A stretch of 64,000 nt of DNA. Origin: Marinibacterium sp050389775. Its GTDB lineage: Bacteria > Pseudomonadota > Alphaproteobacteria > Rhodobacterales > Rhodobacteraceae. Under the pieces are notes generated by a model. It did no database searches, was not told the DNA's origin, and worked only from the letters and a program-made list of their open reading frames with translations. Below, piece after piece: positions 57,245 to 64,000 of the stretch. The stretch is from positions 4,154,001 to 4,218,000 of the forward strand of contig NZ_CP177144.1 of the NCBI RefSeq assembly GCF_050389775.1, written 5' to 3'. How positions within the stretch are numbered: the stretch's first letter is position 1; each line of letters starts with the position of its first letter. The translations under genes were made by a program, and so were the position numbers.

Positions 57245-58554
57245 GCGCGCCCTTCGCCACCCGGTCGCCCGCCGAGGCGCTGGTCCTGACCACGCTGCGC
57301 TGGACCTGGCCCTTCTACGGCCTCGGCGCGCTTTACGTGGTCGGGCCGGTGCTGGCCTGGGTGCTGGGCGGCCTGGCGCTGCTGTCGCTCTTTCTCGGCC
57401 CGGCCATCCGCGAAGACCTGCGGGCCCGCGGGCCGATCCCGCCGGTGGTCTGGGCCTGGATCCTGGGCATGGCGGTCATGCTGGTCGCGCTCTGGGCCGG
57501 GCACCTGGATTGGAACCTCGGCATGATCAAGACGATCAAGTCGTCGATCGGCTGGGCCAAGGGCTGGGCCCTGCTGGCGCTGTTTCCCCTGGCCGGGGCA
57601 ATCCTGCCGATCCGGCGCAGCGTGCTGGTGCGTGGCCAATGCATCATCGGGCTGTGGACCCTGGCACTGACGCCGATCCTCTTTGCAGCGCCCTATATAG
57701 GCCTGCCCGAACGCATCTTCACTTCGCCGCTGCGGGCCATCGGCGGGCCGGGGCCCGAGTATTTCTCGGTCTATTTCTTCACTTGGGATCCGGCCAGCTG
57801 GACCCCGCGGTGGCAATTCTATGCGCCTTGGTCGCCCTTTGCCGCGCTGCTGGGCGTGCTGCAGGTCTGCTTTGCCCTGGAAGAACCCGAGAAGCGCTGG
57901 CGTTACATCGGCATCGCGGCCGGGGTGGTCATGATCGTGCTGTCGAAATCGCGCATGGGCATGGTCGGGTTGGTGGCCTGCACGCTGGGGCCGCGGATGA
58001 TGCCGCTGGTGCTGCGGGTCTGGGCCTGGATGGCCCTCGCCGGGCTCACGGCTTCGCTGGCGGTGATCGGCACGGCGGTGGTCTCGGCGCTGAACGACGC
58101 GGTGTCGGCTTTCAAGGGCGCGCGGGCGGATTCGACCCGGGTGCGCGAGACGCTTCAACGGATCGCCGGTGAGCGCTGGCAGAACGAGGCCTTCTGGTTC
58201 GGTCACGGCACCGTTCAACCGGGCGCGCATATTGTCGAATACATGCCGATCGGGTCGCATCACACCTGGTGGGGGCTGCTTTTCGTCAAGGGACTGGTGG
58301 GCATGCTGGCGCTGCTGGTGCCGATGGTCTGGCAGACTGGGCTGGCTCTCTTCGATGCTGCGCGCGGACCGCGCGGGCGGCTGCCCCTGTCGGTCATGAT
58401 GACGCTGGTCCTGCTGTCCTTCGGCGAGAACATCGAGATCGAAGCCTACATGCTTTGGCCCGGACTGATGGTTCTGGGCATCCATGCAGCGGAGTTGCAG
58501 GCGGAAGCCAGGCAACGCCGCGCAACCGGGACGGCCGCCGCCATGGCGGCCTGA
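57241..58554 (+). CDS. O-antigen polymerase/ligase-like membrane protein (Wzy-like)
   Basis: A 437-residue protein with about 10-12 hydrophobic helices and a large periplasmic loop near residues 285-345 containing RVRETLQRIAGERW and FGHGTVQPG, then HHTWWGLLFVKGLVGMLALL. The pattern GHG followed by a His-rich loop is usual in the WaaL/Wzy superfamily. By position it should polymerise the flipped repeat units. It cannot be told apart from a ligase by sequence alone. A strong terminator follows. Confidence 0.82.
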   Translation: MSAPFATRSPAEALVLTTLRWTWPFYGLGALYVVGPVLAWVLGGLALLSLFLGPAIREDLRARGPIPPVVWAWILGMAVMLVALWAGHLDWNLGMIKTIKSSIGWAKGWALLALFPLAGAILPIRRSVLVRGQCIIGLWTLALTPILFAAPYIGLPERIFTSPLRAIGGPGPEYFSVYFFTWDPASWTPRWQFYAPWSPFAALLGVLQVCFALEEPEKRWRYIGIAAGVVMIVLSKSRMGMVGLVACTLGPRMMPLVLRVWAWMALAGLTASLAVIGTAVVSALNDAVSAFKGARADSTRVRETLQRIAGERWQNEAFWFGHGTVQPGAHIVEYMPIGSHHTWWGLLFVKGLVGMLALLVPMVWQTGLALFDAARGPRGRLPLSVMMTLVLLSFGENIEIEAYMLWPGLMVLGIHAAELQAEARQRRATGTAAAMAA

Positions 58555-58559
58555 CGGAG

Positions 58560-58614
58560 GGGCAACCCGTGGCACCTTCACCCCCATCCCACAGCCACGG
58601 GTTGCCCTTTCTTT
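58560..58614 (+). terminator. Rho-independent terminator after the Wzy-like gene
   Basis: GGGCAACCCGTGGC and GCCACGGGTTGCCC form a perfect 14-bp stem with a 20-nt loop, followed by TTTCTTT, starting 6 bp after the stop codon. It ends the wzz-wzy unit and lies opposite the end of the che operon. Confidence 0.85.
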
Positions 58615-58640
58615 ACAAGGGCATGGGCCACCGGTCGAGC

Positions 58641-58665
58641 GGTGGGTGCAAGCACCCACCCTACG
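58641..58665 (-). repeat. REP-like palindrome, copy 3, containing the cheB stop codon
   Basis: On the minus strand CGTAG is followed by the hairpin GGTGGGTGC-TT-GCACCCACC. The TAG of the header (58661-58663) is the stop codon of cheB, so the element begins at the end of the gene and probably serves as its 3' mRNA boundary. Confidence 0.7.
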
Positions 58666-59749
58666 CATTGGCCAGGCGCACCGCAGCCTGCGCGATCTGG
58701 TCTAGGGGCAGTTCCTTTTCCACGCCGCCGGCCTTCATTGCTTCCTTCGGCATGCCGTAGACCACGCAAGTCGCCTCGTTCTGGCCGAGGGTGCGGGCCC
58801 CGGCATCGCGCATTTCGCGCAACCCCCGCGCTCCATCGTCGCCCATGCCCGTCATGATGACGCCCACGGCGTTCTTGCCCGCCACGCGCGCCACGGAACG
58901 GAACAGCACGTCAACAGAAGGCTTATGGCGCGACACCAGCGGGCCATCGCGGATTTCGACCCCGTAATTGGCGCCTGACCGGGTCAGCAGGGTGTGCAGG
59001 TTGCCCGGGGCGATCAGCGCATGGCCGCGCAGCATGCGGTCGCCATCACGGGCCTCTTTCACCGTGATGGCGCAGAGCCCGTCGAGCCGTTCGGCAAAGG
59101 CGCCGGTGAAAGTGCCCGGCATGTGCTGCACGACGATGATGGGCGGGCTGTCGAGAGGCATGGCCTCGAGCACGGCGCGCAGGGCTTCGGTGCCGCCGGT
59201 CGATGCGCCGATCGCCAGGATCTTTTCCGTCGTCCGTGCCATGGCCGCGCGGGCGCCGGGCGGGGCAAGCATGGCGTCCGCGGTCAGTTTCTTTTCGACC
59301 TTCATCATGGGTTGGCGCGGCTTGAGACGGGCCTGGGCCGCAGCCTTGACGGCCGTGCGGATGCGCTCGCAGCTTTCCTCGAAGAATTCGCGCACACCCA
59401 GCTCGGGCTTGCAGACCACATCAACGGCGCCGGCCTCAAGCGCCTGCATCAGCGTTTCGGATTGCTCGGAGACCAGCGATGAACACATGACAACCGGGAT
59501 GGGTTTCTGGGCCATGAGCTTGCGCAGGAAGGTGATGCCATCCATGCGCGGCATCTCGACATCCAACGTGATCACATCCGGCAAGCGCCGCTTGATGCGT
59601 TCGGCCGCCGCCACCGGATCGGGCGCCGTGGCGATGACCTCGAGATCGGGATCTTCGGACAGGATGGTCTGCATCGTCTGGCGGACCACGGCGCTGTCAT
59701 CGACGATCAGCACCTTGTAGGGCTTGGCGGGCGGGCGGTCGAAGGCCAT
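58661..59749 (-). CDS. cheB: Chemotaxis protein-glutamate methylesterase/glutaminase
   Basis: A 362-residue two-domain protein. The receiver domain has Asp63 (ITLDVEMPRMDG), and the C-terminal esterase has the triad Ser183 (IGASTGGTEAL), His209 (VVQHMPGTF) and an Asp near 304-305 (TGMGDDGARGL). It removes methyl groups from MCP glutamates and deamidates glutamines, activated by CheA. It is the last gene of the che operon, 3 bp after cheR; its stop codon lies in a REP-like palindrome. Confidence 0.96.
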   Translation of the reverse strand: MAFDRPPAKPYKVLIVDDSAVVRQTMQTILSEDPDLEVIATAPDPVAAAERIKRRLPDVITLDVEMPRMDGITFLRKLMAQKPIPVVMCSSLVSEQSETLMQALEAGAVDVVCKPELGVREFFEESCERIRTAVKAAAQARLKPRQPMMKVEKKLTADAMLAPPGARAAMARTTEKILAIGASTGGTEALRAVLEAMPLDSPPIIVVQHMPGTFTGAFAERLDGLCAITVKEARDGDRMLRGHALIAPGNLHTLLTRSGANYGVEIRDGPLVSRHKPSVDVLFRSVARVAGKNAVGVIMTGMGDDGARGLREMRDAGARTLGQNEATCVVYGMPKEAMKAGGVEKELPLDQIAQAAVRLANA

Positions 59750-59752
59750 CTG

Positions 59753-60616
59753 TCACACCTTTCGATAGATCGTCGGCCGCACCGTTTCCAACATGGGATG
59801 CGGACCGAGCGGCTCGGCATGGCCGGTGAAGAGAATTCCACCCGGCCGAAGGCGACCGGCAACATTGGAGACCACCCGGTTGCGCCCGTCTTCATCGAAG
59901 TAGATCAAGACGTTGCGCAAAAAGGCGATATCGGCACTGAACGGGGCCAGGCCCTTGAGATCCTGCAGGTTGACCCGCTGGAACCGGGCGCGGGCCCGCA
60001 GATCGGGCGCGATCCGGTAGATCGGGCACCCGTTGCGATCCCGCAGCTTGCGCGAGCGCAAGAGGAAGCGCGCGGCCCGGGATGGGGTGATCCCGGTGAT
60101 TTCATCCTCGGCAAAGGTGGCCGCCGTGGCCCTTTGCAGGATCCGCTCCGAGATGTCCGTTCCGATCAATTGCCAATCGGTGGGCCCATGCCCCTTATCA
60201 TTGCGTTCAGCCAGGATCATGCCCGCCGACCAAAGCTCGGCCCCTATGGACGCAGCCGCGCTCCAGACGACAAATGGCCCGCGATCACGACCCTCGAGCA
60301 AGCGGTCGATCCCTTCCTGTTCGAGCCAATCGTAGTGGCGGTGTTCCCGGAAGAAGCTGGTCGTGTGTGTGGTCAGCGCTTCGACGAGGTGGCGGACCTC
60401 TTCGCCGGCAGAATCGCGCGACAAGACCTGTAGATAGCCTTCGAAACTGTCGAGGCTGAGCGCGGCAAGCCGGCGCCCGACACGCAGCCGCACGAATTCC
60501 AGTTTCCCCGCATCGATGCGAATACCGGAGATCTGTTCCGCCCGGGCCACGATCGCTCGTGCAAGGTCCGGGGTCAACTCGGATTGCGCCGCCGGCATGA
60601 TGGATTGGGATGACAT
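59753..60616 (-). CDS. cheR: Chemotaxis protein methyltransferase
   Basis: A 287-residue SAM-dependent enzyme that methylates MCP glutamates. The N-terminal helical domain leads to THTTSFFREHRHYDWLEQE, the SAM site WSAAASIGAELWSAGMIL (usually SAACSTGEE), IGTDIS and FLRNVLIYFDEDGRNRVV. ATG 60616 is selected: it leaves an 11-bp gap after cheW and has weak GGCAAAG upstream; ATG 60598 and TTG 60631 are alternatives. The Cys of the SAM loop is replaced by Ala, a small change that should not abolish binding. Confidence 0.94.
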   Translation of the reverse strand: MSSQSIMPAAQSELTPDLARAIVARAEQISGIRIDAGKLEFVRLRVGRRLAALSLDSFEGYLQVLSRDSAGEEVRHLVEALTTHTTSFFREHRHYDWLEQEGIDRLLEGRDRGPFVVWSAAASIGAELWSAGMILAERNDKGHGPTDWQLIGTDISERILQRATAATFAEDEITGITPSRAARFLLRSRKLRDRNGCPIYRIAPDLRARARFQRVNLQDLKGLAPFSADIAFLRNVLIYFDEDGRNRVVSNVAGRLRPGGILFTGHAEPLGPHPMLETVRPTIYRKV

Positions 60617-60627
60617 CTTTGCCGATA

Positions 60628-61164
60628 TCAATCGAAGTCAAATGGCCCGGGCGTGTCCGTCTTGCAGAGGATACGCTCGATTTCCAGGATCATGGCGATA
60701 CCGTCATCGGTGCGCAGCATGCCTCCAGCAACATCACACCGCCAATCCGACATTGTTTCAGGCACCGGTTCGATATCCGTGTTGGCCATTTCCCGGACCC
60801 GCAGCACCTTTTCGGCAACAACGCCCAGCGAGGTTGTCGCCTCACCATTGGGGAATTCGAAGACAATAATACGAGCGTCTTCGTTCCGTGCGGGCGGAGC
60901 GCCGATCTTGGCCGCAAGATCCACGATGGCGATGCCCTGACCGCGCAAATCAATCATGCCCAGTACATCATGAGGCGCATTGGGGAGCGGGCTGATATCG
61001 GTGAGGTCCAGGATCTCCTGTACACGGTGCACATCAACCGCAAAGACTTGGGTTCCCAGCACAAATGTCAGCACCGTGGGCGGTTGGCTATCCTCTTCAC
61101 TCCTGTCATCGTCCGCCTCTTCGAAGCCAAATGGATCGAGCGTCATTTCCGAAACGTCACTCAT
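60628..61164 (-). CDS. cheW: Chemotaxis coupling protein CheW (acidic N-terminal extension)
   Basis: A 178-residue adaptor linking receptors and CheA. The CheW SH3-like fold starts at about residue 30 (VLTFVLGTQVFAVDVHRVQEIL), followed by LPNAPHDVLGMIDLRGQGIAIVD with the conserved NLRG-like turn (DLRG). The first about 30 residues are an acidic extension (EEADDDRSEEDS) not seen in the second CheW of this operon. ATG 61164 is preceded by GGAGGC. It lies between mcp and cheR. Confidence 0.94.
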   Translation of the reverse strand: MSDVSEMTLDPFGFEEADDDRSEEDSQPPTVLTFVLGTQVFAVDVHRVQEILDLTDISPLPNAPHDVLGMIDLRGQGIAIVDLAAKIGAPPARNEDARIIVFEFPNGEATTSLGVVAEKVLRVREMANTDIEPVPETMSDWRCDVAGGMLRTDDGIAMILEIERILCKTDTPGPFDFD

Positions 61165-61181
61165 GGTAGCCTCCACTGGTT

Positions 61182-63113
61182 TTACGACGCCTTTGACATC
61201 GGTTCGAACTCGCTGTCGGGGATGTCATCACTGAACAGGTCGAGCGCATATCCTTCCTCAGTCGGCCGATGGCGCGGCGCAGCAGGTTTCGCGGCAGTTG
61301 TCTGGGATTGGGTGGTCCCCTCGCCCGTATCTTTTGTTACTTTGGCAGGGATTGCCGCCGTCTTCTCCTTGGTCGAGAGCTTTCCGGCCCGACCGCCGCT
61401 TCCTGGTCCCGCCGCTATTGCCGTAGATTTTCCGCCGATGTGAGGAGACTCGGAGGATTTGTTTTTTCGTTCTGAGATCTCGCCAGGCGCAATCTTGTAT
61501 TGGCCGATAGAGCCGCGCAGTTTGGTCGCCTGCTCCGCCAGGTCCTGGCTAACGCCGGCCGAATGTGTCGCAGCAGCCGCGTTCTGTTGAATGACAGCAT
61601 CCAGTTCCTGGATCGCCGTATTGATCTGATCCGCCCCGATACTCTGCTCTCGCGTCGCCGCAGACACTTCGCGAACAAGATCCGACGTGCGCTGGATCGC
61701 AGGCAGCAATTCCTTCAACTTTCGACCGGCAACTTCGCTGACCTTCAATGTCTCGCTGGACAGTTCACCGATCTCCGCCGCGGCATTCTGACTTCGCTCC
61801 GCGAGCTTTCGCACTTCCGAGGCCACTACGGCAAAACCCTTGCCGTGATTTCCGGCCCGTGCGGCCTCCACCGCCGCGTTCAAAGCCAACAGGTCGGTCT
61901 GGCGCGCAATCTCTTGCACAATGGTGATTTTCGCCGCGATGATCTTCATTGCTTCCACGGCCTTTTCCACAGCCGCACCACTCTCTCTGGCTTCTTCACT
62001 GGCCTGGCTTGCAATCTTTTCGGTCTGTTCCGCATTCTCGGTCGAATGGCGAATATTGGAGGACATTTCCTCCATTGCCGCGCTGGCCTGCTCTGCGGCA
62101 GCGGCCTGTTGCGACGTGCCTGCATTCAGCTTTTGGGACGTGTCGTTGACCGCCTGCGCGCTCGCCGCAACGTTTTGGGCATTGGCGGTCATGTCCCCCA
62201 TGACACCGCGCAACCGCGCGACCATCCGCTGCAGCGATTGCCCCAGTTGATCTTCTGCGGACCGAGGCTGAGCATCAACGGTCAGGTCACCATCCGCGAT
62301 TCGATCTGCGACACGCGCCATTCCGGACAATTGAGCATTCATGTCGGCCATGGCAGCCAGCAATGCACCGATCTCGTCGTCATGGCGACTTGCGCAATCC
62401 ACGTTCGGATTGCCTTGCGCCACCTTCGCGACAACACTTGCGGCCCGTTTGAGACCACCCGAGATGAGCATCGACATCCAAACCGCAGCCGCAATGCCGA
62501 TCACAACAGCCAAAGCAGCCACGGCAACCACGATCGTGACCGACGCATCATAGATTTCCTGCGTGCGGGCCTGATCCTCCTCCATGAGACGAATGTGCCG
62601 TTCGGTGATGCGGGCCAAAATCCCCTGAGCTTCGGTCAAGACATCCGTCGCCGGACCAAAGAGCAATTGCGTCGCCTGGGCCCGCTTGATCACTCGTTGA
62701 CCGGAAGACTGCAGGCCTTCGACCGCCAGGTCGTGGATCTTCTTCTCCATGTCAGCAAATCGCGCCAGTGTCTGATCGAACTCGGCAAGATCCTCCAGAT
62801 CCTCGGGTGTGGCGACCTCTTTCAACCGTCTGGCTAATTCAGCCACGGCCGCCATCTGCTCGCGCGCCTTGCTGTCGGCCTCTTCGATAGCCTCGAAGTC
62901 GGACAGCAGGACAATTCGCGCCTGCGTGTTTGCGAAGGCGTCTATTTCCGCGGTCATCTCGACCGGCAACCGGGCAGCATCCGCGGAGATATCCACGAAA
63001 TGGCGTAGCGCATGATTGAATTCGGCGAACCGCGACACCGCCACCAGGCACAGCGCGGCCATCAGGGCGAGCACGATCCCGAAACTCACCGACAATTTCG
63101 CCTTGATCGTCAT
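61182..63113 (-). CDS. Methyl-accepting chemotaxis protein
   Basis: A 643-residue transmembrane receptor. N-terminal helix at about 8-28, periplasmic helical bundle, second helix at about 188-212, then a HAMP region and the signalling domain with the near-invariant hairpin IVQEIARQTDLLALNAAVEA followed by ARAGNHGKGFAVVA. After the methylation helices comes a long Lys/Ala/Pro-rich tail (about 560-630), and the last residues are SEFEPMSKAS, so no CheR-docking pentapeptide is seen. It is encoded between the two cheW genes. The ligand is unknown. Confidence 0.94.
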   Translation of the reverse strand: MTIKAKLSVSFGIVLALMAALCLVAVSRFAEFNHALRHFVDISADAARLPVEMTAEIDAFANTQARIVLLSDFEAIEEADSKAREQMAAVAELARRLKEVATPEDLEDLAEFDQTLARFADMEKKIHDLAVEGLQSSGQRVIKRAQATQLLFGPATDVLTEAQGILARITERHIRLMEEDQARTQEIYDASVTIVVAVAALAVVIGIAAAVWMSMLISGGLKRAASVVAKVAQGNPNVDCASRHDDEIGALLAAMADMNAQLSGMARVADRIADGDLTVDAQPRSAEDQLGQSLQRMVARLRGVMGDMTANAQNVAASAQAVNDTSQKLNAGTSQQAAAAEQASAAMEEMSSNIRHSTENAEQTEKIASQASEEARESGAAVEKAVEAMKIIAAKITIVQEIARQTDLLALNAAVEAARAGNHGKGFAVVASEVRKLAERSQNAAAEIGELSSETLKVSEVAGRKLKELLPAIQRTSDLVREVSAATREQSIGADQINTAIQELDAVIQQNAAAATHSAGVSQDLAEQATKLRGSIGQYKIAPGEISERKNKSSESPHIGGKSTAIAAGPGSGGRAGKLSTKEKTAAIPAKVTKDTGEGTTQSQTTAAKPAAPRHRPTEEGYALDLFSDDIPDSEFEPMSKAS

Positions 63114-63133
63114 TTGTGATCCTCCGTTTCAGG

Positions 63134-63616
63134 CTACGCAGCCTGCGCGGCGTTGGGTGCGAAAAGAGTTTCGGTTTCCAGTAGCACCACCAGGTCACCG
63201 TCGCGCCGTATGGCCCCGCGCAGATAGATTTGCGGCCAACTGGCCCCCAGGTCAGGAACCTTCTCAATCTTGGTCAGATCTGCTTCGATCACCTTTTCCA
63301 CCGCGTCGGCACTAAAGGCGATCTTGGTCGGGCTGCCATCGACGCAATGCTCGACAACGATCATGCGCGACGTCTCCAGCCCTTCGGCAGGGCCCATGCG
63401 AAGCCTTCGTCGCACCTCGATCACCGGCACGACAACGCCACGCACGTTGATAAGCCCCGGGGCAAATGGATCCGCATTCGGAACCATCGTCGGATCCTGC
63501 GGGTCGAGGATTTCGTGAACCGAATTGACGGACACCCCGAAACTCTCGCCCTCCAATCGGAAGATCAGCAGCATGGACATGGCGTCTTCAACCGGCTGAT
63601 TATGGATGACACTCAT
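63134..63616 (-). CDS. cheW: Chemotaxis coupling protein CheW
   Basis: A 160-residue CheW domain protein: LIFRLEGESFGVSVNSVHEIL, then VPNADPFAPGLINVRGVVVPVIE with the NVRG turn. It is typical in length and lacks the acidic extension of the other CheW. It begins one base after the cheA stop codon region and is 20 bp before mcp. Two CheW proteins in one operon are common in Rhodobacterales with several chemosensory arrays. Confidence 0.94.
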   Translation of the reverse strand: MSVIHNQPVEDAMSMLLIFRLEGESFGVSVNSVHEILDPQDPTMVPNADPFAPGLINVRGVVVPVIEVRRRLRMGPAEGLETSRMIVVEHCVDGSPTKIAFSADAVEKVIEADLTKIEKVPDLGASWPQIYLRGAIRRDGDLVVLLETETLFAPNAAQAA

Positions 63617-63617
63617 C

Positions 63618-64000
63618 TCAAGCCACCTTGCTCAGCGTTTCGCTGTGCCGCGATTCCGCCCAGCGCACGAGCGTAGCCACGTCGATGATGATGGCCACGC
63701 GCCCATCGCCGAGAATGGTGGCTCCGCCCAGCCCGGGCAGATCGCGGTGATAGGCGCTGAGGCTCTTGATCACGGTCTGCCCCTGACCAAGGATGTCATC
63801 GACAACCAAGCCGATCCGCTGGCCACCAACACAGACAACGACCACCCGTCGTCGAGTCTCTTCACTCGGTGGCAGTCCGAAGATGCGATCCAATGGCAGG
63901 TACGGAACGACATGTTCGCGGATCTGCAGAACCGAACGGCCGCTTGTCCGCCCCGTCTCGGCTGCATCCATTTCGACGCATTCTTCGACCGCCGAAAGCG
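63618..64000 (-). CDS. cheA: Chemotaxis histidine kinase CheA, C-terminal fragment
   Basis: Only the last about 127 codons are inside the window; the gene continues beyond its right edge. The visible part is the CheW-like regulatory (P5) domain: LSAVEECVEM, then REHVVPYLPLDRIFGLPP, VVVVCVGGQRIGLVVDDILG and LGGATILGDGRVAIIIDV, which is the classic CheA C-terminus. The kinase and HPt domains cannot be examined. It is the upstream gene of the che operon, read leftward. Confidence 0.93.
   Translation of the reverse strand, partial: LSAVEECVEMDAAETGRTSGRSVLQIREHVVPYLPLDRIFGLPPSEETRRRVVVVCVGGQRIGLVVDDILGQGQTVIKSLSAYHRDLPGLGGATILGDGRVAIIIDVATLVRWAESRHSETLSKVA

Noticed and set aside
1..64000. tRNA, rRNA, riboswitch, prophage, insertion sequence or attachment sites
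   Set aside because: None was recognised on reading both strands; composition is uniform apart from short repeat arrays, and no transposase, integrase or phage structural gene is present.

Overview
The window looks like chromosomal DNA of an alphaproteobacterium, most likely of the Rhodobacterales (Rhodobacteraceae/Roseobacter type). The reasons are very high G+C, TRAP and multi-ABC uptake operons, an intracellular PHB depolymerase with a CTGC-N3-GCAG (PhaR-type) site, a GT26/sugar-transferase exopolysaccharide gene fusion and a che operon. A glucosylglycerol (osmolyte) operon suggests a saline habitat. I see no rRNA, tRNA, IS element, prophage or CRISPR array.

Layout. 1-4884: a YtfQRT/YjfF-like sugar ABC transporter (binding protein cut by the left edge) followed by a GntR/FCD regulator. 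4886-6866: phaZ divergent from a glutathione S-transferase. 6908-9232: a thioredoxin-reductase-like flavoprotein and its Rrf2 regulator, flanked by degenerate 18-bp tandem arrays. 9344-13104: an AfuA/FbpA-type ABC importer whose ATPase is convergent with its other genes. 13241-16803: MarR regulator, thioesterase, iron alcohol dehydrogenase, lipoprotein cytochrome c and tag. 17137-20528: gpsA-ggpP-ggpS, which supplies glycerol 3-phosphate, makes glucosylglycerol phosphate and dephosphorylates it. A metallophosphoesterase with five 25-bp repeats in front follows. 21692-26616: a five-gene two-component block, including a histidine kinase with an ethylene-receptor-like copper site. 26869-27900: an acetylpolyamine-amidohydrolase/HDAC-like enzyme. 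27967-31688: a DctPQM TRAP transporter with an isocitrate-lyase-family enzyme. 31985-43652: a Dpp-type peptide-class ABC transporter, a HyuA-like protein, two DUF917 proteins and a large MalT-like LuxR regulator, probably one catabolic system. 43896-58554: an exopolysaccharide locus (three glycosyltransferases, Wzx, Wza-like export protein, fused GT26/initiating sugar transferase, Wzz-like and Wzy-like proteins) interleaved with a periplasmic SUOX-fold protein, a hybrid kinase and a LuxR response regulator. 58661-64000: cheA(partial)-cheW-mcp-cheW-cheR-cheB.

The most interesting signals are: a shared inverted-repeat box in front of four exopolysaccharide transcription units, 80-90 bp before three of the start codons; the Cys-less SUOX-like protein next to the hybrid kinase; the kinase with all seven ethylene-receptor residues in register; the Dpp/HyuA/DUF917 system with a regulator whose NTPase domain carries a Pro/Ala/Gly repeat in place of its Walker B region; the 18-bp arrays around trxR-rrf2; and gpsA, which lacks a normal start codon at the expected place.
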